Of a DNA stretch of 64,000 nt, positions 60,778 through 64,000 are shown in pieces. Position 1 is the first letter of the stretch. Every line of letters starts with the position of its first letter. The notes beneath the pieces were generated by a model. That model worked only from the letters and a program-made list of their open reading frames with translations, did no database searches and was not told where the DNA came from. Made by a program: the position numbers and the translations under genes. This stretch comes from Oscillospiraceae bacterium (GTDB lineage: Bacteria > Bacillota > Clostridia > Oscillospirales > Oscillospiraceae), in the NCBI GenBank assembly GCA_015068225.1, contig SVKX01000001.1, forward strand, positions 108,363-172,362. The letters are read 5' to 3'.

Positions 60778-61155
60778 GAGAGCAGCTTCCGCGAGTGCAG
60801 TTTTGCACTGCTCGATTTCGCCACCCAGCACCGCCTCGTAAAGGTTTTCTATTTCAGAGGCTGTTTCCCCATCAGAAGAACGGACGAATGCAATCGCTTC
60901 AAGTGCCTCGCGCTGGTGCCTGGACCATCCCGATTGGATGTACCGGGAAACTGCGGCACCCATATCGGCAAAAGCTTTTTTACGAAGGATGTTGTCCTCT
61001 CGTTCCCAGGAAAGGCGAAGCTTGTGGATTTCTCGCTTGGCTGTGAACTTAGCAGAGATCCACGCAATAATAGCAGCCGCAATTGTCCCGAATGCGCTGA
61101 TTATGGCAGAAATTATTTCTGGCGATAACAAATCGTTTGCAATTTCTGGATCCAT
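60709..61155 (-). CDS. Minus-strand membrane/coiled-coil phage protein
   Basis: The 148-residue protein starts MDPEIANDLLSPEIISAIIS, has one hydrophobic helix (AFGTIAAAIIAWI, about 20-36), then a long charged helix (KREIHKLRLSWEREDNILRKKA) and a basic C-terminus. ATG 61155 has AGGGG 8 nt upstream; a longer frame to 61401 lacks support. It faces opposite to the surrounding early genes and overlaps one by 69 bp at its 3' end. Function unknown. Confidence 0.55.
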   Translation of the reverse strand: MDPEIANDLLSPEIISAIISAFGTIAAAIIAWISAKFTAKREIHKLRLSWEREDNILRKKAFADMGAAVSRYIQSGWSRHQREALEAIAFVRSSDGETASEIENLYEAVLGGEIEQCKTALAEAALSHQQVTSQQHKHRRAKRKQKTY

Positions 61156-61312
61156 ATAAATACCCCTTATGCGTACTTGGCTGCTGGCACAGCCTGTATC
61201 GCAATTATAGAGGATTGCGCAAGAGTTCGCAAGAGAGACAGCTAAGCATCTTAAATGCACCCCAAAAGTAACACAATATTGGTCCGTTAAATCGGACAGA
61301 TTGGAGGAGGCT

Positions 61313-61474
61313 ATGCCTATTGTGATCAGCCGGAAGACCGGCGAAGTAATTTCCGGTGCGAAGTTCTCGCAGGAACAGAAGGATGCGGCCTGGGCCGCCA
61401 TCGTAAAGGACTATGCGCAGAAGCATCCTGAAATCTTCAATACAGACAAAGAAGGAGATACATATGAAAAATAA
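61313..61474 (+). CDS. Small phage protein, 53 residues
   Basis: ATG 61313 with GGAGGAGG upstream and TAA at 61472-61474. It reads MPIVISRKTGEVISGAKFSQ, EQKDAAWAAIVKDYAQKHPE and ends IFNTDKEGDTYEK. A hairpin with GTCCG/CGGAC arms (61282-61297) precedes it. It is the first of a run with overlapping genes (the next ATG lies 10 bases before its stop end). No family recognised. Confidence 0.7.
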   Translation: MPIVISRKTGEVISGAKFSQEQKDAAWAAIVKDYAQKHPEIFNTDKEGDTYEK

Positions 61475-61673
61475 AAGAACCCATGCGCCCGTACGGCGCG
61501 TCCTCGTGACCCTCGCATTTTACCTGTCCGTCATCCTTGCGGCGCTGATCCTGGGCATTACCGGTCAAGTGGCCGGTTGGGTCGCACAGACAGCAGTAGC
61601 ACTGTCTTTGTTCCGGCTGGTTTATCTGGTTGGATGGGGCACCGCAAGGAACGGTTGGGGGTGGAGAGCATGA
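61464..61673 (+). CDS. Small membrane protein, phage early operon
   Basis: A 69-residue protein starting at ATG 61464 (AAGGAGA upstream) with two hydrophobic stretches: VLVTLAFYLSVILAALILGI (about 14-33) and a second near 43-58. It overlaps the preceding gene by 11 bases and the following Spo0A-domain gene by four (ATGA), so all are translationally coupled. Function unknown. Confidence 0.65.
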   Translation: MKNKRTHAPVRRVLVTLAFYLSVILAALILGITGQVAGWVAQTAVALSLFRLVYLVGWGTARNGWGWRA

Positions 61674-62137
61674 CGATTCTGGAGAAGAAAATTGACGCCA
61701 TTGCGAGAAGCCTTCTGGCTAACGACACCACCGACCGCAATGCTGCGCTGGGAGAGCTTGCGGTTCTTATGGAGAAACCGGAGAATACCGCACAGGATGT
61801 GGATTCCATCATTCGCAAGCTGCTGCTTGAGTTAGGTGTTCCGGAGCATATTTTGGGTAGTCGATACCTTGTCAAAGCGATCCGCGAGGTTGTGGAGGAT
61901 GAAAGCAAAACCAAAACAACCATAAAATGCGTGTACTCTGCAGTGGCTGAGGCATTCGATACAACCTGGCGTCGCACAGAAAGAGCAATTCGGCACGGCA
62001 TTGAGCTTGCTTGGGATCGCGGGGACATAGATGTGCTGAATAAATACTTTGGTGGGACCATTTCTCCTGTTAAGGGAAAACCTACCAACAGCGAATTTAT
62101 TGCCCGCTGCGCAAATATTGTCCGTGCAAAATTATAA
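61670..62137 (+). CDS. Phage-borne Spo0A C-terminal DNA-binding domain protein
   Basis: The 155-residue protein has an N-terminal helical region (MTILEKKIDAIARSLLANDT, about 1-45) and, from about residue 50 on, the Spo0A C-terminal domain: LLLELGVPEHILGSRYLVKA, IKCVYSAVAEAFDTTWRRTE, RAIRHGIELAWDRGDIDVLN, KYFGGTISPVKGKPTNSEFI. These match the Spo0A DNA-binding domain (PF08769) closely, including KGKPTNSEF. There is no receiver domain. ATG 61670 overlaps the previous stop (ATGA). The host Spo0A-like protein here is more diverged from the canonical form. A role as phage regulator or in host sporulation control is inference. Confidence 0.85.
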   Translation: MTILEKKIDAIARSLLANDTTDRNAALGELAVLMEKPENTAQDVDSIIRKLLLELGVPEHILGSRYLVKAIREVVEDESKTKTTIKCVYSAVAEAFDTTWRRTERAIRHGIELAWDRGDIDVLNKYFGGTISPVKGKPTNSEFIARCANIVRAKL

Positions 62138-62224
62138 AAACCGCCCCCCGGTTGTAGCAGAACCGAAAGGCGGCAAGCAAATTTAGCTCGATGCTATTTT
62201 AGCATCTAATGGAGGGAAAAGCAA

Positions 62225-62437
62225 GTGAGACTTATGAACGGCTTGGATCTGGATATAGCTCTAGAAGAACGGCGACAGACCGAGTATGACAGGCGTCGGG
62301 ATCCGTATCCTCGGTGTATTTGCTGCAAGCATAGTATTTTCGGCTGTGCCACCTATCGTGTGATTGGTAGGCTGTACATCTGCGGTGACTGCGACAGCAT
62401 CAGCGAAGTAGGATATACCAACGATCTGGAGGTGTGA
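62225..62437 (+). CDS. Small zinc-finger phage protein
   Basis: A 70-residue protein from GTG 62225 (GGAGGG 9 nt upstream). The centre reads PRCICCKHSIFGCATYRVIG, then RLYICGDCDSISE, giving two CxxC pairs that can bind zinc. An in-frame ATG at 62234 is the alternative start. No named family recognised. It is followed by a TTG-start gene with a one-base gap. Confidence 0.65.
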   Translation: MRLMNGLDLDIALEERRQTEYDRRRDPYPRCICCKHSIFGCATYRVIGRLYICGDCDSISEVGYTNDLEV

Positions 62438-62438
62438 G

Positions 62439-62660
62439 TTGAATACAGCAGATTATATCAAGCGTGAAGCCGACGAGATCGCTAGCCGCACTGGCCGGTA
62501 CATACCGCCCTACCGGATGGCGAATCTCATGAAAACTGCCCAGAAAGTCACGGATCTGCTGGCACGGGCCGACATCGCTATGACCTACGAAGAGATCCAA
62601 TTGGTTCTTGGCATCGTCCAGGGAGCCATCTGCAAGGCGACGGGGAGGGATACACAATGA
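62439..62660 (+). CDS. Small helical phage protein
   Basis: A 73-residue protein with TTG start 62439 (GGAGGTG upstream). It reads MNTADYIKREADEIASRTGR, then YIPPYRMANLMKTAQKVTDL and IVQGAICKATG. Mostly helical, soluble; no family recognised. Its end overlaps the RecE-like gene start by 4 bases. Confidence 0.6.
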   Translation: MNTADYIKREADEIASRTGRYIPPYRMANLMKTAQKVTDLLARADIAMTYEEIQLVLGIVQGAICKATGRDTQ

Positions 62661-63454
62661 CAGAAAAAGAGTATCGCAGCCACCCGGCAATCAGCAGATC
62701 GGAATTGTGGCAGATCCACGATAGCCCACAAAAGTTCAGATATTTCAAAGAGCACCCGGATGAACCCACCCCTGCATTACTGTTCGGTCAGGCATTCCAT
62801 AAGATGGCTCTTGAGCCGGACACCTTTGATCTTGAATTTGCGGTAATGCCGGATGTAGACCGCCGCACTAAAGATGGCAAGCAACTGTGGGCGGACTTTC
62901 TGGAACAGGCAGAAAACAAAACGATTATCCCCACAGAAATGTACGAGCAGGCGAAGGCAATGTGTGAGGCACTGGCTGCAGTTCCCTTTGCTCAGAAGCT
63001 GCTCAACGGCCGCAGAGAAGTCGCTTTCTTTTGGACGGATGAGCGGACTGGCGAAGAATGCAAGTGCCGCGTGGACTGCCTGAACACCCAGTATAGTCAA
63101 CCGATCGTTGTGGATGTGAAGTCGACTACAGATGCCAGTACGGACGCGTTTATCCGTGATGCCATTAAATACGGTTATGACTTCCAGGCAGCAATGTACG
63201 CAGAAGGCGTTTCCAAGCACATTCAGCAAAAACCCTTGTTTGTATTCATCGCCGTGGAGAAAACACCACCTTATGCAGTAAACATTCTCCAAGCGGACGA
63301 ACTACTGCTACAGCGAGGGCAGAACATTTTTCGGGAATGCATTGAGATATATCACGATTGCAAGCTATCCGGAAACTGGTATGGATACCTCGGAAAGAAC
63401 AACCAAATCAACACACTGGCTTTGCCTGCGTGGCTGGCCAAAGACGTAACATAA
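62657..63454 (+). CDS. RecE-like phage exonuclease (PD-(D/E)XK fold)
   Basis: The 265-residue protein has the PF12684 (exodeoxyribonuclease VIII-like) pattern: AISRSELWQIHDSPQKFRYF, LLFGQAFHKMALEPD (GxxxH), KCRVDCL (acidic metal ligand), IVVDVKSTTDAS (DxK), and YDFQAAMYAEG (Q..Y). Such nucleases chew 5' ends to make 3' single strands for annealing. It overlaps the preceding gene by 4 bases and is followed 12 bp later by a probable annealing protein, the recET-like module of a phage. Confidence 0.88.
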   Translation: MTEKEYRSHPAISRSELWQIHDSPQKFRYFKEHPDEPTPALLFGQAFHKMALEPDTFDLEFAVMPDVDRRTKDGKQLWADFLEQAENKTIIPTEMYEQAKAMCEALAAVPFAQKLLNGRREVAFFWTDERTGEECKCRVDCLNTQYSQPIVVDVKSTTDASTDAFIRDAIKYGYDFQAAMYAEGVSKHIQQKPLFVFIAVEKTPPYAVNILQADELLLQRGQNIFRECIEIYHDCKLSGNWYGYLGKNNQINTLALPAWLAKDVT

Positions 63455-63466
63455 GGAGATTACACT

Positions 63467-64000
63467 ATGAGCGAAGAAATCATGGAATATACATCCCCTA
63501 GCAATCCTCCTGCAATGCCCAACATGCCCGGCGCGGGCGTCATGGCACAGCTGGATAATATCAACCAGGGAACCGTCGCCATTGAAGCCAGCAGGGCCAT
63601 TGCTGAGGCACAGGGCAAGCTGGTAATTGCAAAGAAATTCCCCCGGAATGAGATAGCAGCATATGCCAAAGCAATGGAAGCTTGCCAGCGCCCTACTATG
63701 GCTGCAAAGGCTTTCTACAGTTTCCCTCGTGGTGGACAAACCGTAGAAGGTCCCACGATCCGCTTTGCGGAGGAGCTGGCCCGGTGCTGGGGTAACATCG
63801 ATTACGGCATTAAGGAATTGTCTCAGGACGATGGCAAGAGCGAAATGCAGGCCTATGCTTGGGATTTGGAAACCAATGCCCAGAGCGTGCAGAATTTCAC
63901 CAACCCCCACCAGCGTGAACAGGGCAAGAAAATGGTAACCCTGACCAGTCAGCGGGACATTTACGAGAACAATGCCAATATGGCGACCCGCCGGCTGCGT
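63467..64000 (+). CDS. Probable single-strand annealing/recombination protein (cut by window end)
   Basis: ATG 63467 with AAGGAGA 8 nt upstream; 178 codons before the window end. It has GTVAIEASRAIAEAQGKLVIA, KKFPRNEIAAYAKAMEACQR, PTMAAKAFYSFPRGGQTVEG, PTIRFAEELARCWGNIDYGI, and RDIYENNANMATRRLR. This pattern is common in phages next to RecE-like nucleases and fits an annealase-type protein, but it lacks obvious RecT or Erf signatures, so the assignment rests on position. The stop is outside the window. Confidence 0.6.
   Translation, partial: MSEEIMEYTSPSNPPAMPNMPGAGVMAQLDNINQGTVAIEASRAIAEAQGKLVIAKKFPRNEIAAYAKAMEACQRPTMAAKAFYSFPRGGQTVEGPTIRFAEELARCWGNIDYGIKELSQDDGKSEMQAYAWDLETNAQSVQNFTNPHQREQGKKMVTLTSQRDIYENNANMATRRLR

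Larger units (their letters stand above)
56866..64000. mobile_element. Left part of an integrated prophage
   Basis: From 56866 to the window end genes are typical of phage: large serine recombinase, lysogeny module on the minus strand (zinc-ribbon membrane protein, ImmA-like, repressor), an operator region with a consensus rightward promoter, and small early plus-strand genes, a RecE-like nuclease and a probable annealing protein. The right end lies outside the window. The left end is between the DUF1858 gene and the recombinase; no att duplication could be compared because the right end is missing. Confidence 0.85.

Overview
The window looks like a chromosomal segment of a gut-type Clostridia bacterium, probably Oscillospirales/Ruminococcaceae-like. 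This is inferred from gene content: a T-box in front of ileS, a lysine riboswitch in front of lysA, a Spo0A-family regulator, Hfq next to miaA, the ylmE-sepF-divIVA-ileS order, DUF1540/DUF6472/DUF1858 small proteins and a GGGtGRT protein. No rRNA or other marker fixes the species.

Region by region: (1) 1-15150 is an accessory catabolic region. On the minus strand lie an MFS transporter cut by the window edge, an FAD oxidoreductase, a metV-metF pair, an operon for a 2-oxoacid dehydrogenase E2 and a fused E1 with an MBL hydrolase, a DeoR-type repressor, and a lipoate-protein ligase. A divergent plus-strand operon holds a SorE-like zinc dehydrogenase, an aldolase/short-chain dehydrogenase fusion and a PHP-domain protein. 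(2) 15292-17115 holds one unrecognised protein and two tRNA genes (Tyr, Thr). Each tRNA is preceded, on the + strand, by a short palindromic element that begins with a copy of that tRNA's 3' end. (3) 17124-38000 is a core minus-strand block: ileS with T-box, divIVA, sepF, yggS, hfq, miaA, mutL, a CPBP protease, mutS, miaB, a palindromic repeat, then ftsH, hpt, tilS, dnaB, rplI, gdpP. (4) 38150-46120 is mostly plus strand: RNase J, a minus-strand PAQR protein, riboswitch-controlled lysA, a CBS protein, and a tight cluster HTH/membrane protein-5-FCL-DUF6560-DUF1643-phosphodiesterase-DUF6472. (5) 46169-56642 holds a BlaI-type repressor, an LCP protein, a Spo0A-like regulator, an HtrA protease, DUF1540, an Fe-S scaffold/GGGtGRT pair, a cysteine-rich repeat surface protein, YebC, a Nif3-like protein, TrmK and DUF1858. 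(6) 56866-64000 is the left part of a prophage: large serine recombinase, lysogeny module (zinc-ribbon membrane protein, ImmA-like protease, repressor), an operator region with a consensus rightward promoter, and an early operon with a Spo0A DNA-binding-domain protein, a RecE-like nuclease and a probable annealing-type protein cut by the window end.

How they fit together: in region 1 the lipoate ligase can supply the lipoyl groups needed by the E2. The DeoR gene and the E2 operon share a TGTTATATT motif, so they are probably co-regulated. No dihydrolipoamide dehydrogenase (E3) is present here. The most interesting signals are the phage-borne Spo0A DNA-binding domain (closer to canonical Spo0A than the host Spo0A-like protein in this window) and the family of tRNA-end-mimicking palindromic elements, one copy of which abuts the prophage recombinase.
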